A program made the position numbers and the translations under genes. A stretch of 64,000 nucleotides of DNA from Medicago truncatula (lineage: Eukaryota; Streptophyta; Magnoliopsida; Fabales; Fabaceae), in the NCBI RefSeq assembly GCF_003473485.1, contig NC_053045.1, forward strand, positions 64,109,994 through 64,173,993. The letters run 5' to 3'. Numbering within the stretch: position 1 is the first letter of the stretch; each line of letters opens with the position of its first letter. Below are positions 12,246 to 24,631 of this stretch, piece after piece. Under the pieces are notes generated by a model. The model was not told the origin of the DNA. It was given only the letters and a program-made list of their open reading frames with translations, and did not search any database.

Positions 12246-13401
12246 GACTTAATACATTATCATTTGGTCCTTAATTTATTTTTGATTTTTAATTTAGTCC
12301 CCTAACTATAAAGTGTTTCAATTTGGTCTCATAACTCTTATGTCGTTTATTATTTTGGTCCTCACTCTGTTAACTCATTTCCACGTGTCATTTAAGATTG
12401 GTGATAAACGATTAGATTTAATAAGCACACATGACATACCGTGAACTCACAACATATTATAACTTCTATTGTCATCTTCTTCCCTCCTCATCTTCATATA
12501 ACCTTCATAAAAAAATCGAATTTTTTTCCTTTCAAAAATTCATCATTTCAACTTAATCAAAAACCATATAATCAAATCATTAAATCTGGAATAAACACCA
12601 CCACCATCATCTAACTCACAATCAAACCCACTTATCAAATTCATGAAAATCTATAGAAACCTTGTCTTTCTTCTTCATCGAACCTTCACAGAAGCAACAT
12701 AACAAACAATAATCCAAATCATTATTCATTCTATAAAAGAACCTCGTGTACCGTTATAAATCTGTGTGTTCAAAACATATCTAACCTCTTGTTTTTCTTT
12801 CCTCCTCTTAGAATCTTATTCATTCTAGATCTGCACAAAAGCTTTTATTTGTATAACTGTACTGATTTTTTGACAAACTGTATAATTGATTTACTTGTAA
12901 TTTTCGTAATTGAACATTCTTTCTCAATTTATTACTTGTTTTTATGAGATCATGTAATTAGAATTGGGAATCCTTGCTGGTTATGAACTCTTCTTTTAAA
13001 AAGAATGGAATTGCTTATGATAAAATCGAGTCTCCGTGTGACACAACTTTGCTTGTTTGAAAAGAATGAATCTGAACTTTTCTTTTGGGATGGTTATGGT
13101 GGAGTGAATGATTTTGGGAATGGGAAATTCATAAAAATAAAAAATAAAAAAAAATAAAAAAAAAAGAGTTATCATATGTTGTGAGCCCACGGTATGCCAT
13201 GTGTGCTTTTTAAATTCAACCGTTGATCACCAATCTTAAATGACACGTGGAAATGAATTAACAGATTTTACAAAATACTAACGGGGAGGACCAAAATAGT
13301 AAACGGCATAAGATTTACGGGACCAAATTGAGACATTTTATAGTTATGGGACCAAATTGAAAATCAAAAATAAGTTAAGGGATCAAATGATATATTAAGT
13401 T
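12246..13401. mobile_element. Non-autonomous Mutator-like TIR element
   Basis: Inverted arms: the left has 'ttgatttttaatttagtccc' and 'aaagtgtttcaatttggtc', the right has 'gggaccaaattgaaaatcaa' and 'gaccaaattgagacatttta'; both carry CACGTGTCAT/ATGACACGTGG. The arms match the family at 59702. I see no clear target duplication, so the ends may be eroded. No transposase inside. Confidence 0.65.
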
Positions 13402-14122
13402 TGTTGAAGTTTTGAAAAGATTTTATAAGTCAAATTCAATATATACAAAGAATTTAAAAGATTTTTATAAGAAAAATGCCACGAGAAAGATACTATGCAT
13501 CAAAACTTGTTTTACTATTGAAAATTATATATGGGGCTGTCTCTCTGTTGATTCATATTCTTATTGACAGATGTTAAATACAGACAAATAAACTTAAAAA
13601 AAAAAGACAAATAAAGTTGTGCCAAAAAAAGAGACAGACGAATAAAGTTAAATGAATGTGGCAAACTTTTTCTGTTCTAGCAATAAATATGTATCGCATC
13701 TGCTGCACAACGTTGGATAGTGTTACATTTTAATTTATACAAAAAGTCTAGAATATGACAACAAAATATGATTGTATTGTAGTTGCAGAGGATCTATGTT
13801 TGCAAAATGCATAGCAAAAGGGAAATATATTGGATGATCTCAAATAGAATAAAGTGCTGACAATGAATTTTTGTTACAAGTGCTGACGATAATTTTTTGA
13901 AGGGAATAATCAAATAGGAAAATGCTATGATTAGCAAAGAAGGGAAATGATATGTATAGCGGAAAAAAATGCACGAATCCATCACGATAAGTGTATATTT
14001 TAGTTACCTGCTTACCTGATTTTTGTTAATTCCGGACATCTGCCACTGAGTCATTTTAACTATAATACATGTTTCGTGATGGTTTCACGATTTTTGTCCT
14101 CGTGATAAATAACATCGCTGAA
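13402..14122. other. 3' flank of CYP71D
   Basis: No gene. Several short strings (attcatattcttattgacag, agtgctgacaatga, tttgaagggaataatcaaat) recur beside the second P450 at 17577-17680, showing that the tandem duplication included the 3' flank, later shortened in the second copy. Confidence 0.6.
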
Positions 14123-16099
14123 TCAATGTGGAGTTGGAATCAAATACAGGCCATTTCTCCTAGCCGCTGCAGCTCCAAAGGCTTCAGTCATATCCAAGTC
14201 CTCTGGTTTCATTCCATTAGGAAGTTCCCAATTGAAGTGATACAACAATGCAGCCAGAGGAAGCTCAATATTAGCTAAGCCAAGCGAAATTCCCGGACAC
14301 ATTCTTCTTCCTCCCCCAAAAGGCATGTAATCAAAGCTATTATTATTGTTCAATTTATTAAAATCAAAACCAGTACTATCATTAAACCTTTCAGGTATAA
14401 ACTTCTTTGCATCATACCAATGTTTGGGATCTCTTCCAATTGCCCATGCATTTACTATCACGCTAGTCTTTATTGGTATTTCATATCCATCTATGTTGCA
14501 AGCTTCCCTGCATTCTCTTGGAAGCAAAGTAAAAGGTGGGTGTAACCTCATGGTTTCTTTGATCACTGACTTCAAGTAACTAAGTTCATGTAGATCACTC
14601 TCATATATTCTCTTTTTCCCTTTAACAGCTTCTCTTATTTCGGATTGTGCTTTCTTCATCACTCTTGAGTTTTTCATCAACTCTGACATAGCCCACTCTA
14701 TTACTGTTGCTGAAGTATCACTCCCAGCAGCGAACATATCCTGCTCATTTCCACATATACTATGTTAAAACAACTTATCACCTTAACAACAAAAAATCAC
14801 ATGATGCATTAAAAAAAACTCAAATCTTACATAGATACAAGAATTGAAAGAGTTTATTCAGAATCACCCATCATTTCTATCTACGCACCTAGTCCGAAAT
14901 GAGTTTATAAAAAGGTAGCACTCATCACCTTATTGCATTTTCCCCGATATGATGTTTGCATTGTAGGAGACAGTAATAAAGATTAAGGTTTTTAAAAAAA
15001 GGTTATAACTTGTGATTGCAACATCATGGTTTTTTTATACCTCTACAACTTAAACACGACTATATGATATTGCCTTCACTAATCCAAATTCCAGAATTCG
15101 TTTGTGAAGCAATCAATATTGCGACCGACGAACACAATTGAAAGATTTAATACATGTCATGTTTATGATAAATTACAAAGTATAGATCTAGTTTTAACAA
15201 CTAACCCACAGGACGGCTTTGACATTGTCGTCTGTGATAGGGATATCGAAATTGTCACTTTGCTGAACGCGCAAAAGAACATCAACTAGATTTTCACCCT
15301 GTTTGCCATGGATTGAATTTGATTGATGCTCTTTGATAATGCTTTCTAAAATCTTATCCAGCTTCTTTTGCATATTCTGCAATTTAGCTTTCGTCCGAGT
15401 GATAAGATGAATAGGTTTAAATGAAGGGAACAGATCAGCAGGGTCAAACCCACTTGCCATTTCCACTGTTTGCTTGAGCAAACTCAAAAGTTCATCTTCA
15501 TATTTAGATTTTTTACCAAATGCTGCTCTTGAAACAAAGGTACTTACCAAAGAAAAAGCTGTTTTAGTAACATTAAGTGGTAGTGAAAGTGAAACTTGAA
15601 TTGATTGTATGAGCTTTTGCACCTCTTCTTCTCTAATGGAAGAAAAATAATGAACCCTTTTAGCACTAAGAAGCTGTGATGTACATATTTTCCTCATCTG
15701 TCTCCAATAATCACCGTATGGAGCATAAACAATATCTGTTGAATCATATGATAATATTTTAGGAGCTAGGAGTTCTGGCCTCTGAACAAAAGAAAGATCA
15801 TGTGTCTTCATTATCTCTTTGGCCAAATCAGGAGATGAAACAACCACTGCAGAAATTTCACCAAGCTGAAGATACATAAGAGGTCCATATTTGTTGGATA
15901 GATCTCGAAGAGTATGATGTGGAAGTGATCCTCCTAATGCTAGTTGATGCAAGTTTCCTATTAAAGGAAGCTTCCATGGTCCTGGTGGAAGTTTATGAAC
16001 CTCGTTCTTCACTTTGATTTTCTGCTTATAAATCTTTGTTAAACAAAGTATCAAGAAGATGAATGAGGAAATGATGAGGAAGGAAAATTTGAATTCCAT
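14123..16099 (-). CDS. CYP71D: Cytochrome P450, CYP71D subfamily type
   Basis: Two exons on the minus strand, 15206-16099 and 14123-14740, with a GT..AG phase-0 intron after VKAVLW, encode about 503 aa, the normal length. The start MEFKFSFLIISSF was preferred to a Met seven codons upstream because it begins the membrane anchor. Visible P450 landmarks: anchor at residues 4-20, the hinge LPPGPWKLPLIGN, WRQMRK (helix C), the I-helix AAGSDTSATVIEW, the K-helix [13 protein letters not shown], and the heme loop [10 protein letters not shown] with its cysteine ligand. CYP71D members are ER-bound monooxygenases of specialised metabolism (terpenoids, flavonoids, alkaloids); the substrate cannot be read from sequence. 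All key residues are present and the gene looks functional. A broken sister lies 1.5 kb upstream. Confidence 0.92.
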
Positions 16100-16129
16100 G
16101 GCATACAGTGAAATTGGCACTTATGACCT

Positions 16130-16715
16130 TGAGACTGATCTATGTCCAAGTCTTCTCTCGCCAGGATATTACTATATTTAGTATATTGAAGACAAAGACA
16201 ACGACAAAAAGTGATAGTGAATTGTTGCATGTTGTATTAAACAAGTATCAAATTACCTGTAGTGGTTAACAGAAAAAAACGAAAAAAACATATTTTGCAG
16301 TATATAAAGTACAAAAACAACTCAAATTACCTGTAGTGGCTAACACTATCCAATGGGGATTAAAACACATTTAAATAGTATCGGATATGAGGGGTTGGAT
16401 AAGATAACTCAATTGGTTTAAGATAAGGAAAAAAGAGGTGTATGTCCACTGTTCAAATGATTTGAACAGTGGACATGTGATGGATAATTCAAATTATATA
16501 ATCTGAAAAGTGTTTTTAAGTTTTGAATTACATAATCCACATGAAGGCAACTTTAAGATTGATTGTATCTAATGTATTTTGGATTTTTGATAGAAATATT
16601 TTGCATCCCTTCCCTCCACGTCAAAACTTCTTCATGTATGATAAAAGATGAGTTTGACAAAATCACGACATCATCTTTATTTTATGAGTGCTTATACATA
16701 GACACACATAGGTGG
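16130..16715. other. 5' flank of CYP71D, no gene
   Basis: AT-rich spacer with a repeated phrase (caaattacctgtagtgg at about 16249 and 16324). Nothing else recognised before the hAT element. Confidence 0.5.
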
Positions 16716-16723
16716 CATACACC

Positions 16724-17324
16724 TAGGGATGGGAATAGGTCAGGCCGGCTTACAGGGGTCTACGACCTAGCCTAGGCCAGGCTTTTTTCTTAAATAGAGA
16801 AGGTCTAGGCTTTTTTCTAAGCCTATATATTTAGCTTAAAAGGTCAGGCCACAGGCCTCTCAAAAAGCCTCTTAAGCCTATTAGGCCGACCTATTTAAGT
16901 AATATGAATAATATTATTTATTATTATTATTGTTGTAAACTTTTTCAATAATTTAAGCTTTATTAATATACATTAATTGTTTGCCTATATAAATGTATCA
17001 TATAAACTAAAATAGAAATATGATACAATATATAGTCGAATTCTCTAAAACCTCGTGTTGATTATCAAAAGAGAGTTTAATCTAATTGAACTATTATTTC
17101 GCTAGTCCACTTAAACTTAGATCACATTGGTTATTTAAAGATGTTCATAAGATATAGGCTTTTAAACAGGCTAGCAGGTCATATCAGGCTTTCAAAAGGC
17201 CAGGCTCAGGCCTAAAAAGTAGGCTTATGACAGGCTACAGACCAGACTTTGGCTTTAAAAAAATATGGCAGGCCAGGCTTAGGCCTTGCAAAGCCTAGCT
17301 CGGCCTAGTCTATTCTCATCCCTA
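16724..17324. mobile_element. Non-autonomous hAT-type element with perfect 8 bp target duplication
   Basis: Ends TAGGGATGGGAATAG... and ...CTATTCTCATCCCTA are inverted repeats. The flanks catacacc (16716-16723) and catacacc (17325-17332) are an exact 8 bp duplication, the size made by hAT transposases. The 601 bp interior is rich in subterminal 'aggcct' and 'ggcctag' motifs and encodes nothing. It lies between the intact and broken CYP71D copies, so it probably landed after their duplication. Confidence 0.88.
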
Positions 17325-17672
17325 CATACACCCCGTAAACCCCCACACATAAATGCAACATGTGGCAATGTGAGTTCAAAATAACTACATATCATTTGTT
17401 ACACATTACCAAAATACCCTCCCACATTGGGTGTGTACAAGAGTGGTACGGAAAAAGGATGTCTATCTATATTTTCCTTTATTTTATTGAAGCTCCTCAA
17501 AATTCTAAAATGTGATATTTTCAACTTAAAGTTTTCTTTTTTTTGACTTCCTTATTAACTAGTGTTCCGAGAGCACCGTTGATTCATATTCTTATTGACA
17601 AAAATCTTAACGGCAGAAAACCATCTTTATAGGAGGGACAAGTGCTGACAATGAGTTTTTTGAAGGGAATAA

Positions 17673-19478
17673 TCAAATATATGGAGTTGGAATCAAATAC
17701 AGGTTGTTTCTCCTAGCCACAACAGCTCCAAAGGCTTCAGTCATATCCAAGTCCTCTGGTTTCATTCCATTAGGAAGTTCCCAATTGAAGTGATACAATA
17801 ATGCAGCAAGAGGAAGCTCAATATTAGCTAAGCCAAACAAAATTCCTGGACACATTCTTCTTCCTCCTCCAAAAGGGATGTATTCAAAGTTATTATTATT
17901 ACTATTCACTTTATTAAAATCAAAATATTTACTGTCATGAAACCTCTCAGGTATAAACTTCTCTGCATCATACCAATATTTGGGATCTCTTCACATTGCC
18001 CAAGCATTTACTAACACATTAGTCTTTATTGGTATTTCATATCCACCTATGTTGCATGCTTCCCTGCATTCTCTTATAAGCAAAGTAGCAGGTGGATGTA
18101 ACCTCATAGTTTCTTTGATCACTGAATTCAAGTAACTAAGTTCTTGTAGATCACTCTCATATGTTCTCTTTTTACCTTTAAAGGTTTCTCTTATTTCAGA
18201 TTGTGCCTTCTTCATCACTCTTGGGTTTTTCATCAACTCTGACATTGCCCAGTCTATTGTTCCTGCTGAAGTATCACTTCCGGCACAAACATGTCCTGTT
18301 CAATTCCACATACATTATGTTAAAAAAAGCTTGTGATCATAACAAAATAAACCATATGTTTGCATTGAAGAAAACAATAATATACCAAAAAAAAATTGGC
18401 ACGAGATAAATTATTATTAAAATTTTTACATTTATCCTACACAGGATGTGAACTTGGTTGCTTGAGGTTGTAAGGTCGACCTCTCACCACTACGTTGACA
18501 CAAAAATAGAGATTAACGTTTAAAACAAGGTTATGACTTGTGACGGAAACACAATTATGATTCTCTTAAGTACTAATGATTGTTACGCGATCAATTTTTG
18601 CAACGCGATTGAAAAACTTGATACAGATTAAAGTTTATTAGCTAAGCCATATTACGGCTTTGACATTCTCTTGTGTGATTGGGACCTCGAGATAGCCACT
18701 TTGTTGAACGCGCAAAAGAACATCAACTAAATTTTCATCTTGCATGCCGGCATGGATTGAATTTGTTTGATGCTCGTTGATAATGCTTTCTAAAATTTTA
18801 TCCGACTTCTTCTGCATACTCTGCAATCTAGCTTTAGTCCTAGTAATAAAATGAATAGCTTTGAATGAAGCGAACAAATCAACAACATCGAAACCACTCG
18901 CCATTTCCACTGATTCCTTGAGCAAACATAGAAGTTCATCTTCATATTTAGATTTTTAACCAAACGCCGCTCTTGAAACAAAGGTACTTACCAAAGAGAA
19001 AGCTATTTTAGTAACATCAAGTGGTAGTGAAAGTGAACCTTGAATGGATTGTATAAGCTTTTCTACCTCATCTTCTCTAATGGAAGAAAAAGATTGAACC
19101 CTTTTAGCACTAATATAAGAAGTTCTGATGTACATATTTTCCTCATTTGTCTCCAATAATCACCGTATGGAGCAAAGACAATACCAGTTGAATCATAGGC
19201 TAATATATTAGGAGCAATGAGTTTTGGCCTTTGAACAAAAGCAAGATCACGTGTCTTCAATATCTCTTTGGCTAAATCAGGGGATGAGACAACTATTGTA
19301 GAAATTTCACCTAGCTGAAGATGCATAAGAGGTCCATATTTTTGACAGATTTCGAAGTGTATGGTGTGGAAGTGATTTCGCTTGTTACTTTGAATTTCTA
19401 CTTATAAGTTTTTGCTAACAAAAGGGGCAAGAAGAAGATGAATGAGGAAATGATGAGTAAGGAAGATTTCAATTCCAT
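17673..19478 (-). pseudogene. Broken tandem CYP71D cytochrome P450
   Basis: It has the same exon plan as the gene at 14123 and clear P450 motifs ([29 protein letters not shown]). Damage seen: about 78 nt lost near the N-terminus, removing the proline hinge; a 5 nt insertion after TSELL; AAA to TAA after SRAAFG (near 18956); the intron donor GT changed to CT at 18645-18646; a 1 nt loss in the I-helix (DMF.AGSDTS region, near 18285); and GGA to TGA after NAWAM (near 17991). With at least six independent lesions it cannot make a P450. Identity to the intact copy remains high between lesions, so decay is moderately recent. Confidence 0.92.
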
Positions 19479-19616
19479 GGCATAGACGACTATAGTACAG
19501 TGTGAATTACCACTTTGAAATTGATCTTCTCGCCTACTACCCGTATATACTTTTTTTGGGTGAATTACTTTTTTTTTAGGGGTACTTTTATTTATTTATT
19601 TGATAGCATAATAAAT

Positions 19617-19810
19617 GAGAAATGATATTTATACAATTATTTTATTATAATTTTTCAACAATTTTATCTTTTATACTCACATTCACATTGTATTATTAAT
19701 CTTTCTTTTCTTCTTTATCTCTTTTTTTTTTTGGTACAGTATCTTATTGTTTTTTATCGATAAAATGAGAGAAAAAAATTGTCTCGACAATTGTCACAAA
19801 ATAATCGTCA
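19617..19810. mobile_element. MITE, 'gagaaatgatatttgtacaa' family, copy 1
   Basis: The left end gagaaatgatatttatacaa matches the copies at 20129 and 55842. The right end is eroded, so the end coordinate is approximate. Confidence 0.55.
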
Positions 19811-20128
19811 TTCATCTAAAATAATATGGGATTGTTCAAAAAAAAAAAATCTAAAAAATACGGGATATTATGAATTGTGTCCCCAGCTCGCCGAACCGTT
19901 TAAATACCATTGGAAAAAGAGAGTCAATGTGTCTTACCCTTTGAAAGTGTACTTGGTGGCAGATATTCAAGCGGTGTTACTGCAATGAAGATTTAATTGT
20001 ATTTTTAGTCCCTTGTTTTATCAAATTTGTAGTTTTAGTCTCTTAATTTCTAATTTCATGATTTTGGTCCTTAAATTTAAATAAATAGGAAAAAACTAAA
20101 TATTTTTGGTCCGCAAAATTAAAAAAAT

Positions 20129-20312
20129 GAGAAATGATATTTGTATAACCATTTTGGTATAACTTTTGTACAATTTTCTCTCTCATACTCGCATTATGTT
20201 TTTATTCTCTCTCTTCCTTTTTCTCTCTATAAATTTTTTGACCAATGTACAAAGAAAACAACAACGTTGTCTCAAAGATTGTATCAAAATGGTTGTTAAA
20301 ATATCACTACTC
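20129..20312. mobile_element. MITE, 'gagaaatgatatttgtacaa' family, copy 2
   Basis: The left end gagaaatgatatttgtataa and right end ...aatatcactactc are imperfect inverted repeats. The interior 'ctctctcatactcgcatta' matches the copy at 55842. Confidence 0.7.
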
Positions 20313-21171
20313 TTAAAAGATAACCCAAATTACCTAGTGCTAGTGGTAAGGGTGTCAGAAATTTGATCGGAGTGTGAACCCCTGTTATGCTAGATATTGA
20401 TTGATAAGCAAAATTAGGGGTGTGTTTATTTCCATGGAAAGATAGTGAGGGGGAGAGAAAGACAAAGAAAATAAGCATTTTTTATGGTTTGGAACAATTA
20501 AAACTAACTAAGAAAATTAGAATGAGACACATGGGTCCCACGCTAAAAACCTTTTCACAGCAATATGGACGAAAGGTTGGGGAAACAAGAACTTTTGTTT
20601 GAAAAGTCAAAAGCACCCCTATTTTTATTGTTTTTTTATTTCTAGAGGGGTGTGTATATATACAAGGGTATCTATATCAATTAGAAAAAATATATCTTTC
20701 TTTCCTCCAATTTTCTAATCCACTTTCTATTAAACCAAATAACCAAAACAATCATTTCACTTTCCATTCCCTTTCTTTCCTCATACCATCTTTCCTTTCA
20801 CTATCTTTCCTTTTACATTCTCTTCTTATCCAAACATAGCCTAAAGGACCTAATACAAGGACTAGATTCTTTGCGGTGACGGTAGAATCCAATGAAATCA
20901 TGACCATTGAAAATAAAATAAAATAGAGAGAATTAAATGTAGAAACCAGAAGAGATAAAATGTTTAATAATATATATGCTCACATCGGAGACGCCTGGAT
21001 ATCATTAAAACATTTATTATTTTTCATTACTTTTATTTATTGTTTTTCACTTCACTAAATTAATCATCCTCCTATAATTAATAAGATCATTTAAATAAAT
21101 GACATGCTATTCGGTCTCTATTACAAGAATATTGTAAAAAAAAATTATCATATTTATAAAATAATATCACA

Positions 21172-21356
21172 ATTTTTTTTTGAAAATTCGGTATTCGATT
21201 CAAGAATCGATTAATCCGAAGGAACCAATCCCACCGCCCACTTGTGGGGCCCCGTTTAAAGTCAGAGCAAGCTCTGTATGGACTTAGCCCACCGAAATTG
21301 GCACCAGAGGAAGACCTCTGGAGGAGCAAACTCCAAGATCCCAAGCCAACCACTAG
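21172..21356 (-). mobile_element. SINE, tRNA-derived, minus strand
   Basis: Read on the minus strand it begins gggattggcctagtggttgg, like a tRNA A-box region. It runs through a GC-rich body unlike the surrounding AT-rich DNA and ends in an A-run (the plus-strand T-run at 21172-21181). The GC content and tail suggest a fairly recent SINE insertion. No clear target duplication was assigned. Confidence 0.65.
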
Positions 21357-21665
21357 GCCAATCCCAAACACAACTTTTAAAGTATAGTTATTGCTTAAAT
21401 TATTTATTAAAGTGATAACTAAATCTTATTTATTAAAAGTGTTGGAAAAATAAAATTTAATTATTTTGAATTTTTATTATCAGAATATTGATTATTTTTT
21501 AGCACAAAATATAAAAAATTTAATATGTTTCTTTTAAACAATTAAATTATGTTTATTCTTATAAAAGTCGTCAAATAACTTTTTTTTCCATAAAAAACTT
21601 TTTATTTTATAAAAAATCATTGTTAATTTATTAATTTAAAAAACAAGCGTACCAATTCATTTTAT

Positions 21666-21755
21666 TTTATAGTGTCCGAAGTTCAAACCCAGAACTTTGT
21701 ATATATTATACATTGTTCTTTTTTACTGAGCCAAACTCACATGAACGTACCGACA
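21666..21755 (-). mobile_element. SINE-like repeat, degraded
   Basis: The minus strand shows 'ggctcagtaaaaaagaacaatgta' and a B-box-like 'gggtttgaac'. It resembles the copy at 21985 but is more decayed. Confidence 0.45.
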
Positions 21756-21984
21756 CACTTTAATGTACACACGTACAGTAGAAACTTCCCACTAGTCTCT
21801 CACAAAACTTATATACATCTCTCTACAAGATCTTATTTCCATCTATCTCTCTTAATTATTTTTTATCTTCTAATTATTTCATTATTTTCGTTCATCTTAT
21901 CTCACCTTTCACTCACATCATTTTTTTTTCTCTGAAAGATGGATACATGTTGGATAGGATCCAAATGAGGGTAATGCCATAATG

Positions 21985-22075
21985 ATAAAAAAAATTTGGT
22001 GGTCGAGATTCGAACCCCAAACCTTATATATTATTATGCATTGTCTATATCAACTGAGTTAAACTTACGAGGACG
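21985..22075 (-). mobile_element. SINE, tRNA-derived, minus strand
   Basis: On the minus strand an A-box-like 'taactcagttgatatagaca' and a B-box 'ggggttcgaatctc' are followed by an A/T tail. Same family as 11289, 27015 and 51170. Confidence 0.65.
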
Positions 22076-22301
22076 CCATAATAAAAATTGATAATAGGGA
22101 GAAGGTCCCTACACTTGGAGGGCGTATATGCAAGATAAGGTAATAAGTCATAAAATCAAATAAAATATAAACAAATGGTGATAAGGTTGTATTGGTAGGA
22201 ATTGCTGTAAACACCTTCATTTACATCCACAAGTTGAATACACTTAAAAGGTTAGCTCCATCCATATGTGAGTGATAGCTAGAATTGAAAAAGAAACCAA
22301 G

Positions 22302-22877
22302 ATGAAAAATCTCAGCCTGAAATTAAAGATCCAGCTTCCAAATTCCTCCAACCCCTCTTGTTCTCTTTTCACTCCAAAAGTATTTATCAAACCCATCAAA
22401 GTATTAGGCATTAAAAACTTCAAAAACCCACCTTCTAAATATGCAATAAAACTTAGAGAAGCTTCTCAAATTTCCCTCAAGCACACACCAACTGTGGAAG
22501 ATGCACAAAGGGCACCATCAATGAAACTTCCATTTCTTGAAAATGAGAATTCAAGGATTGTGATAATAGGAGCAGTTTCTGTTGGAATTTTGTTGGTTCT
22601 AAATGGAATGGATGAGCAAAAGGCATTGGCTTTTGTACCTGAAGGACCACTTCTGGAAGAAGAGTTCTGGGACAACGTGAGAAGGTATGGTTTGTATGCA
22701 CTAACTGTTAGTACAGGTGCAATTTACACTATTTTGGTGCCTATATTTGAGCTTCTCAAGAATCCAATTACTGCAATTCTCATCATTGCTATTCTTGGAG
22801 GTGGTTTCTACATTGTTTCTCAAGTCCTTACTGCTATGGTTGGCGTTTCTGATTTTAGTTATGATTATGCAAACTAG
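22302..22877 (+). CDS. Ycf33-like plastid membrane protein
   Basis: One exon, 191 aa from the first ATG (MKNLSLKLKIQL); an in-frame extension 10 codons upstream begins with GTG and was rejected. Residues 1-60 are rich in Ser, Lys and Pro, like a plastid transit peptide. There is a hydrophobic stretch IVIIGAVSVGILLVL near residue 85. The C-terminal part, EEEFWDNVRRYGLYALTV followed by LVPIFELLKNPITAILIIAIL, fits the Ycf33 family pattern (a conserved FWDN..R segment, then '..LLKNP' and a second membrane span). Ycf33 is plastid-encoded in algae and nuclear in land plants; its function is unknown. Family assignment is from memory of the motif and is moderately sure. Confidence 0.7.
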   Translation: MKNLSLKLKIQLPNSSNPSCSLFTPKVFIKPIKVLGIKNFKNPPSKYAIKLREASQISLKHTPTVEDAQRAPSMKLPFLENENSRIVIIGAVSVGILLVLNGMDEQKALAFVPEGPLLEEEFWDNVRRYGLYALTVSTGAIYTILVPIFELLKNPITAILIIAILGGGFYIVSQVLTAMVGVSDFSYDYAN

Positions 22878-22879
22878 AT

Positions 22880-24631
22880 AGTTTATTTGTCAAAGCAATG
22901 TTTTTGAATCCATAGTTTTATTTAATTTGTACCATAGTAAACTCGGTTAAAAGTCCTCCATTGAATGGAATGAGATATTACAATTGCCTGAAATTATGTT
23001 TATAAGTTGAGTTAGATACAAGTACAACTCAAATTTTAAAAGTAAATTGATCTAATAATATTTGGATAAGATGGTTGTTTTTTAGTGAATATTTGGTATC
23101 GCGATGGGCGGAGGCTCAACATAATTATACTATACCCTATGATAACAAATATACACTTATTTTCTCTAGCTACGCAATAGCCAACACAATGGAGGTCGGT
23201 TGAGTTGCTAAGAAGTTGACACATACCCTATAAGAGCGTAAATTTAATTTGTGCCGCCGATGTGAAGATTTTGTTGGTTGATTAGTTTGTAAGTACTATG
23301 TGAGTGTTCTCTAAACCTTGATGTTTGTCTTGACCCTAGTCAACCTTGAGGACCTTACTCGCTTGTTGCATAAGTGTTGACTTTAGTTGGACTTGAGTTT
23401 AGAATTTCCCTATCTCCAACTATCATGTAACAAATTATATGATGCAGCAGCTGCATAGGATTCAAATGTGATAGTCTATGAACTAAGCATATGTTGTCAG
23501 GTAAGGACATCACTTTTGTAGGTGATTGAAGCACTGCATTATTTACCTACAGATGACAAGAATTCCGGATTCTATTGTCTTAGAACTTGGGATATGGAAA
23601 TCTACCGAGGAAGGAGATACTTGAATGCTTATTGACATTTCTACTTTTTCCATTTTTCAATGTTATATTTTTTGGGCTGATTAACCGTAACAGGTCTGGT
23701 ATTGCGTATTCGAGTGTTCCGCAAAACCTCTTGTAAGTTGTAGCAAGACCATTATTTCACATTGAAAAAGATAAATCTTTAAAAATAGTTTATATAGAGA
23801 AACACTATTCATCTTATAAATCAGTTTTATAAGAATAAGGGGAAAATACATTAACCTCCCCTAAACTATGTGTATATGTCACTTACTACCCCTCTATTTT
23901 CTCAATTGACATTAACCTCCCCTGCCGTTAAGAGTTGCCCACCTTCCGTTAGAAAAATAGAAATGTCAGACCCTCTTCCTTTTGTCCTTCATACTATGGT
24001 TGAATCATATGCAACCTCACTGTGCCGCAACACTACTCCATCCCTCATTCAAGCGGTATCACCACTCTCCTCCTCCTTGAGCCCCCTCAATCTGTCAAGC
24101 CGTTTAGTGTATCCCATATTCCCATCAATGAGCGATGGAAGAAGGAAGGTAAGATGGAGATTGTTTCTGTATTTGTTTCAAGCCTCCACCGCCGTGGCCC
24201 TTTTCAATCAAAATGAATTTTGGATTTCCATGGTTGCTCGTTTAATATTTGCTAAACTTTAATTACTAATTCACTTTAATTATTAATCTGTCACAATCAT
24301 TATTTTATTTTTTTACGAAACACTTTGATTCCAAAGCTCTGTTTCACCGTGGAAATAAAACTCATATATTATTGGGTATCTATTCCTTTTCACTTGTCTC
24401 TTTTGTTCTCTATGGTGTGTTTCTTTTGATTCATTATTGGGTATCTTTTTCTTCAATTGAAATGAAGAAAAACAAAAGGATTTGGAAAGCTTTCAACAAT
24501 AGCAGGAATATCAATGGTTTCGTGGAGAAAGACTACTATCACTCATCATATATAATTTTAACTCAAAAAAGTAATGATTGTTAGTTTTAACGGACAGTTA
24601 GCAGGAATTTCTCAGTCTCTATATTTGCTTT
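22880..24631. other. Spacer with one arm of a TIR element
   Basis: No convincing gene. Around 23840-23960 the sequence 'attaacctcccctaaactatg ... ttaacctcccctgccgttaa' has the style of a MULE-type arm; no matching right arm was found. A 130 aa frame from 23870 begins inside this arm and matches nothing known. Confidence 0.45.

Larger units (their letters stand above)
19500..22301. other. Repeat-rich spacer between the P450 pseudogene and the Ycf33-like gene
   Basis: No gene recognised. It holds two copies of a ~180 bp MITE (about 19617-19810 and 20129-20312), a degraded TIR repeat about 20409-20850 (tccatggaaagatagtgag... against ...actatctttcc), and three minus-strand SINEs (21172, 21666, 21985). 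The rest is AT-rich. Confidence 0.55.

Noticed and set aside
23870-24262. 130 aa ORF
   Set aside because: It starts inside a repeat arm, has no recognised domain and no signs of a promoter or introns; a captured fragment is possible but unsupported.
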